Source: Roridomyces roridus (Eukaryota > Basidiomycota > Agaricomycetes > Agaricales > Mycenaceae). Taken from it: a DNA stretch of 64,000 nt. A model generated the notes under the pieces. That model was not told the origin of the DNA. It saw only the letters and a list, made by a program, of their open reading frames with translations, and ran no database searches. Numbering within the stretch: position 1 is the stretch's first letter; the number at the start of each line of letters is the position of its first letter. Location of the stretch: contig JARKIF010000090.1 in the NCBI GenBank assembly GCA_029378245.1, forward strand, positions 1 to 64,000, in the 5' to 3' direction. This document shows, in pieces, positions 20,163 through 31,535 of this stretch. Position numbers and translations under genes: made by a program.

Positions 20163-21881
20163 CTATTCAGGGCCATACCAGGCTCCATTATCCTCCTGCA
20201 TTTCCCACATACGATCGGACGGATTCCAGACGTACGAGGAATCATTCTCTTTGGCGACAGAGTACTCGTCAAATTGGGGTTTGGGGAGATAAACGAGCCT
20301 GATCTTGAGACCGTGGGCGATTTGTTGTGTCAGGCTAGGGAGGATGTCCACTTGGGACCAGCGGTTGAATTGGACTGCGAGCTCGGAGAGGCGGGCGATG
20401 GGGGAGGAATCGGAATTGAGATGACTATTATCGACAGTCCGCGCGAGGACAAAGGCGAGGAGGTCCTCGTCCGAGAGGGCGTGGTAGTTTAACAGTTTGA
20501 GGCGTTCCAGCCTCGGGCAGATGGTGGAAGTTGCTTCCGGATGAGTTGCAATTGGTGTGAGCATAGGCACCACCGTGCTGTCCCGCTGGGGCGGAGCCAG
20601 CTGTTGATCGTGGCTAGTTAGCGGCTCGCCCCGAAGCGTCAGGTCGCGCAGCGTGGGTATCGCGCGGAGGAGGTCCATGAGAGTGGCGCCCGTGAAAGCG
20701 ATCATGTCAAGGCAAAGACATTCGAGATGGGTGGAGGAGGAAAGTAGACGGAGGAGGGGATTCGGCGTCGTATCCATGTGTGAGACTCGGTCGAGCACAC
20801 ACGAAAGGTATCGCAACTCCGGGGTGTGGATGTTGCGCAGCAGGTTCCACCCGCTACCCAAGACGGAGAGCCGACGCAGATGCGGCAGATCGCAGGGAGG
20901 CTGTTGGGCCGGGGGACTCTGGTGAGCATGCATGCTGAAATAATCAAAGTCGACGTTCAGAGTCTCGAGGCGAGAGCACTGTCGCAATACAGGCAATACG
21001 TCGTGCGACCCAGAAGTCTCGTCATGTCCATCATTGGACATGGACAGCGTCAAGTGGAGAAGAGATTCCCAGTGGATCGAAGCGATCGCCGGGAGCTCGC
21101 TCACACGAAGAGACAGCGTCGTCAGCCCATGTGCAGCGAGGAACGGCATGTCAAGATTGTCCCAATAATCTATCGCAGCTGAACGAAGCATCTGCACATC
21201 CTCGGGGCCGACTTGCGTCAAGGGTGTGAGATCAAAGGCATCCGCGATCCTGAGTCGCACGGAACCCCAACGAGCCGCAAATTTGAGCAAGGTTTGCAAG
21301 AGCGTTGTGCATGCGGATCGGTGAGAATCAACGAGGAGATTATCCGTCGGGGGGAAAAATGACGGGCCCTGAACTAGGGAAAGGGATAACGGCAGGGACC
21401 CCGAGCGGGAAAGCCAGGCATCCGCCGTGTCGTTGATGCGTTGCACCATCGTGTTGTCGTCCATGGCCGGCGGGCAGAAGATGTGGAGGGAAGTCCACAA
21501 GCGTGGTGTGGAAAGAGCCAGGTTCCTCCAATAGCGAGTAATGTGGCAGAGTAGCATCGGAGCTTCAGAGGCTCTCAATGTGGCATTTTCTTTGGGAGGC
21601 AGACATGCGACGAATATTTCGCGCACAAGGTCCTCCGGGAGTCGACGGAAGGGAGACACCAAGGCGAGGTGCGCGTCAATGAATTGGTGCAAGCTGTCGC
21701 GCTTCGCACTCAACTCGTCGAGTTGGGACTGCAATCGGATGATTTCTTGCGTCAGGGAAGTAACCTCTGCCTGGGGGCCGGTCAGAAAGTGGTGCATACG
21801 TCCACATTCTGCGTCCGAAAGGACGTCGTTGGTATAGAGCGACTTTTGGAAGGGAGATTCTCTTTCCATGTTCATGGTCAC
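20163..21881 (-). CDS. F-box/LRR protein, copy 1 (intact)
   Basis: One 572-residue coding exon. A likely 5'-UTR intron precedes it (donor GTGCGT near 21945, acceptor CCCCAG just before the ATG), conserved in copies 2 and 3. Order: N-terminus ESPFQKSLYTND, coiled coil LTQEIIRLQSQLDELSAKRD (about 43-62), F-box-like helix set RRLPEDLVREIFVACLP (about 79-95) through WRNLALSTPRLWTSLHI, then leucine-rich repeats (LRRLSVLGSG, LECLCLDM, TLRDLTLRGEP, LERLKLLNYHALSD). F-box proteins link substrates to SCF ubiquitin ligases through Skp1; this layout is one of the highly expanded Agaricomycete families. Start could also be the second Met of MTMNMERESP, as the copies begin M..(K/E)RESPFQKS. Two damaged paralogues follow at 26.5 and 29.6 kb. 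Confidence 0.9.
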   Translation of the reverse strand: MTMNMERESPFQKSLYTNDVLSDAECGRMHHFLTGPQAEVTSLTQEIIRLQSQLDELSAKRDSLHQFIDAHLALVSPFRRLPEDLVREIFVACLPPKENATLRASEAPMLLCHITRYWRNLALSTPRLWTSLHIFCPPAMDDNTMVQRINDTADAWLSRSGSLPLSLSLVQGPSFFPPTDNLLVDSHRSACTTLLQTLLKFAARWGSVRLRIADAFDLTPLTQVGPEDVQMLRSAAIDYWDNLDMPFLAAHGLTTLSLRVSELPAIASIHWESLLHLTLSMSNDGHDETSGSHDVLPVLRQCSRLETLNVDFDYFSMHAHQSPPAQQPPCDLPHLRRLSVLGSGWNLLRNIHTPELRYLSCVLDRVSHMDTTPNPLLRLLSSSTHLECLCLDMIAFTGATLMDLLRAIPTLRDLTLRGEPLTSHDQQLAPPQRDSTVVPMLTPIATHPEATSTICPRLERLKLLNYHALSDEDLLAFVLARTVDNSHLNSDSSPIARLSELAVQFNRWSQVDILPSLTQQIAHGLKIRLVYLPKPQFDEYSVAKENDSSYVWNPSDRMWEMQEDNGAWYGPE

Positions 21882-22050
21882 GCTACTACGCTGGGGAAAC
21901 GATAAGCAGTAGGCCTGAGAACTCGTAGTAAGAGAATAAACGCACTTCAGGACTGTGGTGGTGCTGGTGAGAAAGCCTGTGACTATGACTCATCCGGGTC
22001 GCACATCATTCGGCCGACGCGGGCCGACCAGCGACTTGGCACCAACCACC

Positions 22051-24163
22051 ATGTCGACATTCTGGGTGGTCTTATTCTTGCATTGCCTCTCCGTCCTCGC
22101 GACTCGGACAGTTTTCAATGGAACAGCTCGCACCAGCAGGTACCGATCCTTGACTAGCGCGATGAGGCAATTACAGACACACATCCTTATCTCAGCCCAC
22201 CGGCCTACGATGACGGCTTATTTACGCCCTTGGAGGACCTGAACGCGCTATCCCTGACCCAATTCAGCGTCCTGGGCCACCCCGCCTTCCCGAACTACAG
22301 CGTGCGCATCAAGAAGACTGCCTTTTGCGACGGTACCGTCAGGTGAGTTCCTCCACTCCGATAAGCGTGTATTACTTGACCCAAGATGAGCGCCTACACG
22401 GGATACATCGACATTGAGGCTCGGCATATATTCTTCTATTTTTTTGAGAGCAGGAGCGACCCCGACACGGACGATGTGATATTTTGGACGAACGGAGGTG
22501 CGTGTGAGCTGGCGCTCAGTCTTGAAAGAATTGGCTGATGTACACTTCAGGACCGGGATGCAGCTCCAGCCTCGGACTGTTCATGGAACTTGGTGCGTCC
22601 CCGTCTTCTTGTGTTTGCACCATTTGCCCACCGATAATTCAGGCCCCTGCCGCATCTCGGACGACAATGGCCCGTCCTTCCATCCCGAGAGTTGGAACAC
22701 CAACGCAAACATCTTCTTCGTGGACCAGCCTATCGGCGTTGGCTTCAGTTATGCCGACTACGGAGAGAGCGTCGTCAGTTTCCCCTTGTCCGAAGTGAAA
22801 TTACCTCACACATACATTGATCCAGAGCACGACCGAAGAGGCGGCCAAAGATATCGCAGCGTTCATCTTTGTGTTCTTCGAGCACTTTACAAAATTCAAG
22901 GGTCGGGCGTTCCACATGGCGGGCGAATCATACGGGGTGCGTCGTACGAGCATTTGTCCCGAGACCGTGTACTCAGGCCGATTTACGCAGGGCCGCTACG
23001 TCCCTGTCTTTGCAGCTGAAGTTTACGACCAAAATGCCAAGCTTCTTGCCGAGGGATTCACCCCCATCAACCTCAAGTCTGTCATGATTGGTGAATGCTG
23101 GGTGGATCGCTTGTCGTGAGGCATTGACTTTTATTTCAGGAAACGGGCGTACGAACCTTTACCAACAACTGACTTCGTCCTTCGACATGCAGTGTACTGC
23201 CGCTTCAGTGCCGCCTACACTCGGCGTTGCGTGAGTTTGTTAAGTGCATTCCTACTCCTTGTTCTTGAATAATTGATTCAGGGAATGTGCTCGCATGAAG
23301 CAGATGGTGCGTGCGACCCTTTCATTTTCGATTCGTTAATCGGCGTAAACCAGATCCCCCGATGCGAGAAGAGACTGAAAGAATCTTGCGTAGACAAGTT
23401 CGATGCGGTCGACTGCCTTGCCGCCTGGTCTTTCTGCGCAACACATCTTGAGGTGCCATTTTGGCTGTCTGGTATGTCCATCTCTTACACCGCTCCTTCC
23501 TCTTCTAATGCAACGACAGAGCGCAATCCATATGATATATCCCAGCCTTGCGACGCAAAGGGCATGGAGGACTTGTGTTATCCTGTTACTCGGTATATAC
23601 GTACCCACTTTCTTGCATTCTCTCCTCGCTCACGTACACTCAGACACATATCCAACTACCTCTCCCGCCCCTCAGTCCGAAAAACTCTGGGCGTCGATCC
23701 CTCCGTCCCAGCCAACTTCTCCTCCTGTTCACCCACCGTTGGCGAGGCCTTCAACGTCTATTCGGACACCCTCCGCGTCAATGAAGATTACGTCGGCGCA
23801 CTTCTCGAACGGGGCGTGCGCGTGCTTATTTATGTGGGGACGTACGACTGGATATGTAATTGGGTAGGCAATGAGCGGTGGACGCTTGCCTTGGAGTGGA
23901 GTGGAAAGGAGGCATTTAATAAGGAGGCGTTGAGACCGTGGGCGGTTGGTGGGGATTTGATTGGCAAGGGGAGGGCCGGGTCGGTGAGGAGTGCCAAGGG
24001 GTTGACCTTCTTGACTGTGGATGCTGCAGGGCATATGGTGCGTTTTTGACTGAACTTGATGTTTCTGGGCTCATTGTTGGTTGCCTGGTTGCAGGTTCCG
24101 TACGATAAGCCGACCGAGGCATTGGATCTCATGCAGCGGTGGATATCTGAGGAAGGCTTCTGA
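22051..24163 (+). CDS. Secreted serine carboxypeptidase (S10 family)
   Basis: Multi-exon gene with ~50-bp introns. The start MSTFWVVLFLHCLSVLA is a signal peptide. Reconstructed blocks: YTGYIDIEARHIFFYFFES, FWTNGGPGCSSSLGLFMELG, NANIFFVDQPIGVGFSYAD, MAGESYG (nucleophile Ser) running into GRYVPVFAAEVYD, YVGTYDWICNWVGNERW (catalytic Asp) and DAAGHMVPYDKPTEAL (catalytic His). The stop after SEEGF is at 24161-24163. The full Ser-Asp-His triad and the oxyanion GGPGCSS motif are present. It removes C-terminal residues from peptides in the vacuole or outside the cell; the GYIDIEA and GTYDW details place it with carboxypeptidase Y-like enzymes. The second coding block requires the acceptor GATGAG at about 22390 for frame. 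No break seen. Confidence 0.9.
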
Positions 24164-24549
24164 ACGGGAACAATTTTCTTTTGCCCAGAATTGAATGCGG
24201 AATCGTGTGCAGTGACAAGTCATCTGTTCAAACGTTCACGTGGTTGATCAACTTTCCCCGTCCGATAATTCTCTACTCTCCGCTTGCGACAGTCCGAATA
24301 GAACGTTGCGAGATACCGGCGAAATCATGAACAAGACCGTACGGCAAATGAACCAGAGAAACTCTAAACGCCCCGAGACTTTGTCGAGGCCATGTTGCCG
24401 CCGATATGCATTTGATCCGGGGTATTGCCGACGAACTTCGAGAACCGGCGGCATGTATTTCTTGCGCTGGAAAAGTCTCGGCAAAGAGCTCGGATTAACT
24501 CGTTGACTACAAAAATGCAGCACCGTCGTCTCCTACCGATAACGGTATC

Positions 24550-26046
24550 ATGCTGTCCATTCTCCTGCTAGCGTCCGTCGCTGCGGCTCAGCAAATTGGC
24601 ACTTTCACGCCGGAGGTCCACCCGCAGATCACCTACAAGACCTGTCAGACGTACGCTGGGTGTGAAACACGTCGAGGGAGCATCACTCTCGATGCCAACT
24701 ACCGCTGGCTGCATACCGCTAGGTATTCATCATTCCCTGATTCAATTCGGTATAATGACATGAGTGCAGTGGACAGACGTGCAACCCCGGCGGGTTCAAC
24801 CGAACCCTCTGTCCCGATGCTGAAACTTGCGGCGAAACCTGCGCACTTGATGGTGCAGACTACGCCGGGACTTATGGCGTCACGACCAACGGCAGTGCTC
24901 TCAGCCTCCTCTTCGGCAGTGGCGGGGCACGTGTATATCTTCTCGACGACACCGGCGAGAACTATGTCAACTTCCAAGTCATGAACCAGGAGTTTACTTT
25001 CGACATCGATGTTTCCAACGTCCCGTGTGCGTACAATGGCGCGCTGTATTTTTCCGAGATGCCCGTCAACGGAGGGGCTTCTCCGACCAACGCTGCTGGT
25101 GCGGCCTACGGCACGGGATACTGTGACTCGCAGTGCCCAACCGGAATCAACTTTGTTAACGGAACGGTGCGTGTGTTAATGGGCCTTTCTTTTACATACT
25201 AAATTGCCTCAGACCAACGTCGATGGCTCTCTGGGCTCTTGCTGCAACGAGATGGATTTATGGGAAGCCAACAGCCTCGACACCCAACTGACTCCCCACC
25301 CATGCAACGTCAGCGGCGAGTTCATCTGCACCGGCTCGGGCTGCAGCAATCTCTGCGACCCCTCGGGTTGTGAATTCAACCCCTTCCGCGTATCCAGCCA
25401 GACATTCTACGGACCTGGCTCGGACAACGTCGTCGACACCACCAAGGTCATGACCGTCGTCACCCAATTCATTACCGACGACGGCACCTCCTCGGGCACG
25501 CTCTCCGAGATCAAGCGCTTCTACGTGCAAGACAACAAAATCATCCCCAACTCGGTCGTCACCCTCCCCGGCCTTCCCGAGGTCAACTCAATCACGTCGG
25601 ATTACTGCACAGCCAAGATGGACGTCCTCGACGACTCGACGGCGTTCAATGTGCATGGTGGGTTGGCCCAGATGGGTGCGTCGCTTGCACGCGGAGCGGT
25701 GCTCGTCGTCAGCTTGTGGGATGACCTCGGTGGTGGGATGACTTGGTTGGACGGTCAACAAGGAACTGTCGGCCAGCCGGGAACGCTTCGGGGCCCGTGT
25801 ACCGCCGCGGATGTCGTCTCTGACTCCTCCACTTCCGTCACATTCTCAAATATCCGTGTTGGGGATCTCAACAGCACGTTTACTGCGGTGCACTATGCAC
25901 AGTGTGGAGGTGAGTAGTCTCTTACAAAAAAACAATAACATTGTAACTCATCTTGCATTACAGGTTCTCCCTGGGATGGGCCGACGATATGCGCCGAAGG
26001 GCTTTCGTGTACCGCTTTGAACGAATTTTACAGCCAGTGCCTGTAG
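24550..26046 (+). CDS. GH7 cellulase with C-terminal CBM1
   Basis: Exons 24550-24722, 24770-25166, 25213-25909, 25964-26046; introns 47, 46 and 54 bp; 449 residues. Signal peptide [13 protein letters not shown], then GH7 core: [55 protein letters not shown], catalytic [11 protein letters not shown] (nucleophile Glu, Asp, acid/base Glu), FNPFR...[36 protein letters not shown] and [17 protein letters not shown]1 ([16 protein letters not shown] to EFYSQCL) follows directly without the usual Ser/Thr/Pro linker. Compared with cellobiohydrolase I, the tunnel loop before the catalytic motif ([14 protein letters not shown]) is short, as in Cel7B endoglucanases, while the rest resembles cellobiohydrolases. 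It cleaves crystalline or amorphous cellulose; endo versus exo action is uncertain. Confidence 0.92.
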
Positions 26047-26498
26047 TTCCCGTGTTCTCCTCTAATAACAATCTTCTGCAGTATAAAATTTTATAGCCAA
26101 TGTTGTAAATTATGATCCGTCTCTTCTCTGTGCATGAACGCGAACGATTTGTCAGCAATGAATTGCCGCTATGCCCATTTCAGAATGCACATACTTCGTC
26201 GGCCGCTCAAAAACCATTGGATAGGAATGGAGACGAAGCGACTGCGGGCTCGGCGACGTGAGTGGTCCAGCTTGATTTATGTATGAGGGAGAGTTTGGCG
26301 AATTAGACTTGGTCGAGATCGGAGCAGGCATCAAGGATCATTTCTGGATGAAGGCACACGCAAAGTGAGGCAATTACAGAACTGGGACACTGGACCGTAC
26401 TTCAATATTGGTGAGCGTGTACGGTTTCATTCCAAGGTGGGGAAAAATGTGTAAAGGGTCGACGATAAAAGGATACAAGAGGCCGCTGGAAACGAGAA
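26047..26498. other. Convergent 3' intergenic
   Basis: Between the GH7 gene and F-box copy 2. Nothing recognised. Confidence 0.5.
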
Positions 26499-28196
26499 TT
26501 ACCTCTGACGATACCAGCCTGTGTACTCGTCGGGAAAGAGCCAAACACGCGCTTCCGGGTTCCATACATGCCAAGGATCATTGGCATGAGCGGCCGAGTA
26601 CGGAGGAGAGAACGTTGGCTGTGGCTGATAAACGAGATGTATCTTGAGACCGCCGGCGATTTGCTGCGCCAGGTAAGGGAGAATTTCCACTTGGGACCAC
26701 CGGTTGAAGTGGGCTGCGAGCTCCGATAGGCGGGAGATGGACGTGGAATATGGATTAGGAGGAGTGGTCCGCGCGAGGACGAAGGCGAGGAGGTCCTCGT
26801 CTGAGAGTGCGTGGTGATTCAGCAGTTTGAGGCGTTCCAACCGCGGGCATATCGTGGAAGTGGGATGAGGAGACAGCATGGGCACCACCACAGCATCTTG
26901 GTGGCGCCTAGTGCCCAGCTGATCAGGAGCAACTCGCGGCTCGCCCCGCAGCGTTAGGTCGCGCAGCATGGGTATCGCGCGGAGGACTTCCATAAGAGTA
27001 TCGCGCGAGATTCGAGTCGTGTCGAGGCAGAGGCACTCGATATAATTGGTGGAGGAGACCAAACGGAGGACGGGGTTTGGTGTTTCCCCGCGTGGAAATT
27101 GGCTGAGCACACACGACAGATATTGCAGCTCCGGGGCATTGATGCTGGGAAGTAAAGCCCACGCGGTCCCCAAAACGGAGAGCCGACGCAAATGCAGGAA
27201 ATCGCAAAGAGGCCGCTGAGGATGAAGATTGGTACCCTGGTGAGCATGCATGTTGAAATCAAAGTCCAGGTTCAGACTCTCGAGGCGGGAGCACTGCCGC
27301 AGTATAGGCAACGGATCATGCGGCCCAGGGGTTTCGCCAGGGCGCCGTTCGGTAACAAGGGTCAAGTGGCGAAGGGACTCCCAATGGATTGAAGCGACGT
27401 CCGTCGGGAGCTCTTCAACGCGAAAGAGACAATGCCGTCAGCCCGTGTGCGCCGAGGAACGACGTTGACATCCCATCCCAAGAATGTATGGCGGCTGAAT
27501 GGAGCATCTGCACATCCTCGGGTGCGACTTGTGCCAAGGGTGCGACGTCAAAGGCATCTGCGATATCGAGTCGTACAGAACCCCAACGAGGGGCGAATTT
27601 GACGATGGTTTCCAAGAGCGTCGTGCATGCAGAACGATGGGAATGGATGAGCTGGCTGCTGGCATTCTGAAAAACGCATGGCCCTGGACGAGATAAATGG
27701 ATAGCGGCAGACAACCTGAGCGGGAGAGCCAGGCATTCGCCGCCTCGTCCATCCGTTGCAACATCGACACTGTGCCGTCGTTTATGAGTGGAGGGCTGAA
27801 GATGTGGAGTGACGCCCACAAGCGCGGTGTGGAAAGGGCCATGTCCCTCCAATAGCGCGTAATATGGCAAAGTAGGATCGGAGCGTCGGACGCCCTCAAT
27901 GTCGCGTTTTCCTTGGAGGGCAGACATGCGACGAATATTTCGCGCACAACGTCATCCGGGAGCCGACGGACAGGAGACACCAAGGCGAGGTGCGCGTCAA
28001 TGAATTGGTTCAAGCCGTCGTGCTTGGCACTGAGCTTGTCGAGCTGGGACTGCAATCGGTTTATGTCTTGCGTCAGGGAGGCGGCCTCCACCTGTGGGGC
28101 GGCCAGAAAGTGGCGCACATGTTCGCATTCTACGTCAGAAAGGACGTCATTGGTATAGAGGGACTTTTGGAAAGGGGATTCTCTCTTCAAGGCCAT
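26499..28196 (-). pseudogene. F-box/LRR copy 2, two frameshifts
   Basis: Paralogue of 20163-21881 running through the same domains: MALKRESPFQKSLYTND, coiled coil LTQDINRLQSQLDKLSAK, F-box RRLPDDVVREIFVACLP, then LRRs to the C-terminus TGWYRQR. Alignment with copy 1 jumps frame near 27670 (after LVQGHAFF, resuming at SSQLIHSHRSACTTL) and again near 27425 (after GLTALSL, resuming at EELPTDVASIHWES). Both are small indels in otherwise well-matched sequence, with no splice sites there. The 5'-UTR intron donor and acceptor (GTGCGT near 28264, CCCAG near 28216) persist. It lies directly downstream of family copy C on the same strand. I call it a recent pseudogene; programmed frameshifting is very unlikely. 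Confidence 0.85.
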
Positions 28197-28271
28197 GATT
28201 AAGCTAGTGGGGACTCCTGGGGAGGGATGGACGATAAGGGCGCTGGAAACGGGTGGTGAGGATAACGCACC

Positions 28272-28903
28272 TCACTGCAGACTTCCAGGATTTCCGAATA
28301 GCAGTTGCAAAGAAAGGAAATGGTAGCAAGCCACACAGCTGCCAGTTGTGGTGGTGGTTATCGAGTGAGCGTCACTGATCCGAGAGGCAGGGACGGGTGA
28401 CTCATCGTGTGATGTTCCCAGCTCATCAACCACTGGGATATGGTGCGTATCAGCATCCATGATCCGAGCCCCGACACTTGGCAGTAGAAAATCAAGTCTA
28501 CTAGCATCCTCTGCGCTATAAAACACCGGAACATATCCTGTATGATCAAACGCCGCAGCCGCCTGGCTCTGCACATTAGCGCCCAAAACAACAGGCGTCT
28601 CCCACGGCACGACCGTCGCATTCGACCAACTCGTACCCACCGCCTGGAGGACGGTCGATTCTTTAGACGTACGCCAAAACGCAGGGCCCGCGCCGTCCCA
28701 ATAAAATGCAAAGTTGGGGTAGGTGAAGGCGAAGCCCAGGATGAAGTTGGTGCAGGAGCTATTTGAGCCGGGCTCGGGGGCGGTTACTAGGCCTTGGACG
28801 GCGGGGTCTCCGACTATGGCCGAGCCGTAGCTCATGTGGTGGAGGTTTCCGGGCCGTAGACGGTGACAATGGGAGCGAGGCCGAAGCCGTAGTTGGTGAC
28901 CAT
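28272..28903 (-). pseudogene. ~132-aa unknown family, copy C, frameshifted and C-terminally extended
   Basis: The start MVTNYGFGLAPIVTVYGP at 28903 is followed by a one-base loss in the GGCCCGG-AAACC stretch (about 28848-28853) relative to the GGNLHH block of other copies; the correct frame resumes as HHMSYGSAIVGD and runs through TNFILGFAFTYPNFAFYWDG, GPAFWRTSKES and VPVFYSAED. Instead of stopping there, this copy continues about 75 codons into a Ser/Thr-rich, hydrophobic-ended tail (SITTTTTGSCVACYHFLSL). A similar tail is found, in separate frame, after copy D. TATA on the minus strand at about 29015-29024 (CATAAAAGG). The deletion should abolish the full protein unless translation starts internally at the Met of HHMSYGS. 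Confidence 0.7.
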
Positions 28904-29014
28904 TGGGAGCGGCTGGATTGAAGATAGTGAGTGGCTGATGAGGGGCCGTAAAATGAGTCGGACAAACTTGGGGCTGGGTAAGGCAAGTAGCCTCTTATTC
29001 CGGTCAGTCGCCAA

Positions 29015-29024
29015 CGCCGGCCTT
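29015..29024 (-). promoter_or_regulatory. TATA-like box of family copy C
   Basis: GCATAAAAGG on the minus strand, about 115 bp before the ATG, the same spacing as in copies B and F. Confidence 0.45.
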
Positions 29025-29559
29025 TTATGCGGGTTCTGCGAGCGCCAGTCTAAGGCGTCTCGCGATCTTTGCTGGCAGGAACTCTGTCAATGTTAACAGT
29101 CCTGTTGCCTTTCACTTACAAGTACCGCGCGTCTAATCCAGGATGTACACAAGTTGGACCGCAGCGCCAAGACCTTACCCAGGCTCTACGCAGAGGACCA
29201 GCGCCAATCTGAGGGTGTCTGCAGGAACTCTGTCAATGTTAACATTCCGACTGTTTGATATGGATGCAAACTTTCACTTATAAGCGCTGTGAGGCAAATT
29301 CAGGCCTTTCGTGACGCGTCAAGATCGTTGCGGATGGCGCACAGAATGGAATTCGTGGTCGCGATCGGAGCGACTGCGAGTAATCTGCCGGGATAGACGG
29401 CGATGTGACAGAGGACTCGACCTTGATTGAGTGTCACCAATCCCAGGTGTTCGAGAGAGTCCGAATTATTATCGAAGCATAAGAAATCATAGAATTTGGA
29501 GACTGAATCACTAGGCGAGGGTAAACTCGGTGGACTCCAAAATTACCCCTGGCCTTGAG
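29025..29559. other. Intergenic with short direct repeats
   Basis: A block GCAGGAACTCTGTCAATGTT occurs twice (about 29075 and 29220), indicating a local ~145-bp tandem duplication upstream of copy C. No gene. Confidence 0.5.
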
Positions 29560-29855
29560 TTACCACCCCGCATGTCCTCCCGGAATATGCCACGCGCGCG
29601 CCGACGGATCCCATACATACGAAGTATCATTGGCATCCGCCACCGAAAAGATGTCAAAGTTGGGCTTAGGGACATAACTGAGGCTGATTTCGAGACCGCC
29701 GGCGATCTGCTGGACCAGGGACGGGAGGATGTCGACCTCGTACCAGCGGTTGAATTGGACTATGAGCTCAGATAGGCGAGCAATGTGGGAGTTATCGGGG
29801 CTGGTTCGCGCGAGGACAAAGGAGAGGAGGTCATCGTCTCTGAGTGCGTGGTAAT

Positions 29856-30384
29856 CACTGCATTCCGCCGGGGTGTAGGCACAGGGTTTGCCTATGGGGA
29901 TAGGCACAGGTAGGCAAACTTACCTGTTTTTCACGCTAATCTGGCCTCTGAGGAGCTCCTGAACTTGTTCTGGAGGTCCGCCAACCACTCGAGTGCATCT
30001 ATAGGGTTCGGTTGAATTCAGTTTACAGCAAACTAATCTCACGGCTGTCAATTTCGGCACTGCCAGCGGATCCAAGGCTCACCGGCATTACCGGCGCGAT
30101 TTATGCGATTTATTTTGGACTCTCGGCTATGGGTGATCATGGCAACCAAGATGCGACACATTTGTCCGCCCCAGAGCTTGTGAATAGGTCGTAGCGAGCA
30201 CGAGAAAGGTGGTGAGACCCAGACAGGGGGGTCATGTAGGCACAGCGTAGGCAGAGGGTAGGCACAGTTAGGCAGAGTTTCGACGTACTCACCTAGGCAC
30301 AGCCTAAATTGATGTGCCTAGCGGGGTAGGCACATGTCGGCACAGCTAGAAATAGCTCTGCCTACACGGTCGCGGAATGCAGTG
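29856..30384. mobile_element. CACTA-like non-autonomous transposon in F-box copy 3
   Basis: Starts CACTGCATTCCGC and ends GCGGAATGCAGTG; flanked by the 3-bp duplication AAT (29853-29855, 30385-30387). CACTR ends and a 3-bp duplication are the hallmarks of the CACTA/EnSpm superfamily. Internally it has many subterminal repeats of GTAGGCACAG/TAGGCACA type near both ends (29875-29925, 30235-30365), as CACTA transposase-binding arrays do. No transposase. Confidence 0.8.
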
Positions 30385-31535
30385 AATTGAGCAATTTGAG
30401 GCGCTCCAGCCGAGGGCAGATGAACGTGGAAATGGGATGAGAAGGTGATGTTGGTGTGAGCAAGGGAAGCACACTGCCGTCGCGCTGGGGCGGATGCCCC
30501 GGTTGGAAGTTGGTCATCCGCGGTTCGCCTCGGAGCGTCAGGTCGCGCAGTGTGGGTACCGCGCGGAGGACATCCATCAGGCTCTCGGCTGAGAATGCGC
30601 TCATGTCGAGACAAAGGTACTCGAGATGATTGGAGCGGGAAATTAAGCGGACAAGGGGACTCGGCGTCTCCAACTCTAGAACTCGGTCGAGCACACCTGA
30701 GAGGTATCGTAGCTCTGGGGTGTTGATGTTACGCAGCAAATTCCATCCGCTACCCAGGACGGACAGCCTGCGCAGGTGTGGCAGATCACAGGGAAGCTGA
30801 GGTTCGAGACTCTGCTGAGAGTCCATGCCGAAGTCAAAGTCCACGTTCAGAGTCTCGAGATGGGGGCACTGCCGCAATATGGGCAAAACGTCGTGTGTCC
30901 CAGGGGTTTCGTCATGTCCATGATTGGACATAGCCAACGTCAAGGGGCTAAGGGACTCCCAGTGGATCGAAGCGGCCGCTGGGAGCTCTTCAGTTCGAAG
31001 AGACAACGCCGTCAGACCGCGTGCGCCGAGGAACAACATCCCGGCATCCCAACGATCAATAGCGGCTGAGCGGAGCATCTGCACATCATCTGCAGCGACT
31101 CGTGTCAAGGGTGTGAGGTCAAAAGTACCTGCGATGCTGAGTCGCACGGAACCCCAACGAGGCGCAAATTTGACCAAGGTTTCCAAGAGCCTCGTGCATG
31201 CGGATCGGTGAGAATCGATGAGGTCATTATCAGTCGGTGAGAAGAGGGGATTGCCTTGAACGAGGGAAATCGACAATGGAAGGGACCCCGAGCGGGAAAG
31301 CCAGGCATCCGCCGCGTCGTTGATGCGTTGCACCATCATGCTCTCGTTCCTCGGCGATGGGTTGAAGATGTGGAGGGAAGTCCACAAGGGTGGTGTGGAA
31401 TGAGCCACATTCCTCCAATAGCGAGTAATGTGGCAGAGTAGCATTGGAGCATCAGAGGCTCTCAATGTGGCGTTTTCTTTGGGGTGCAGACATGCGACGA
31501 ATATTTCGCGCACAAGGTCCTCCGGGAGTCGACGG

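Noticed and set aside
27415..27680. Programmed frameshift in F-box copy 2
   Set aside because: Two separate indels without slippery sequences, and copy 1 is uninterrupted; pseudogene is simpler.
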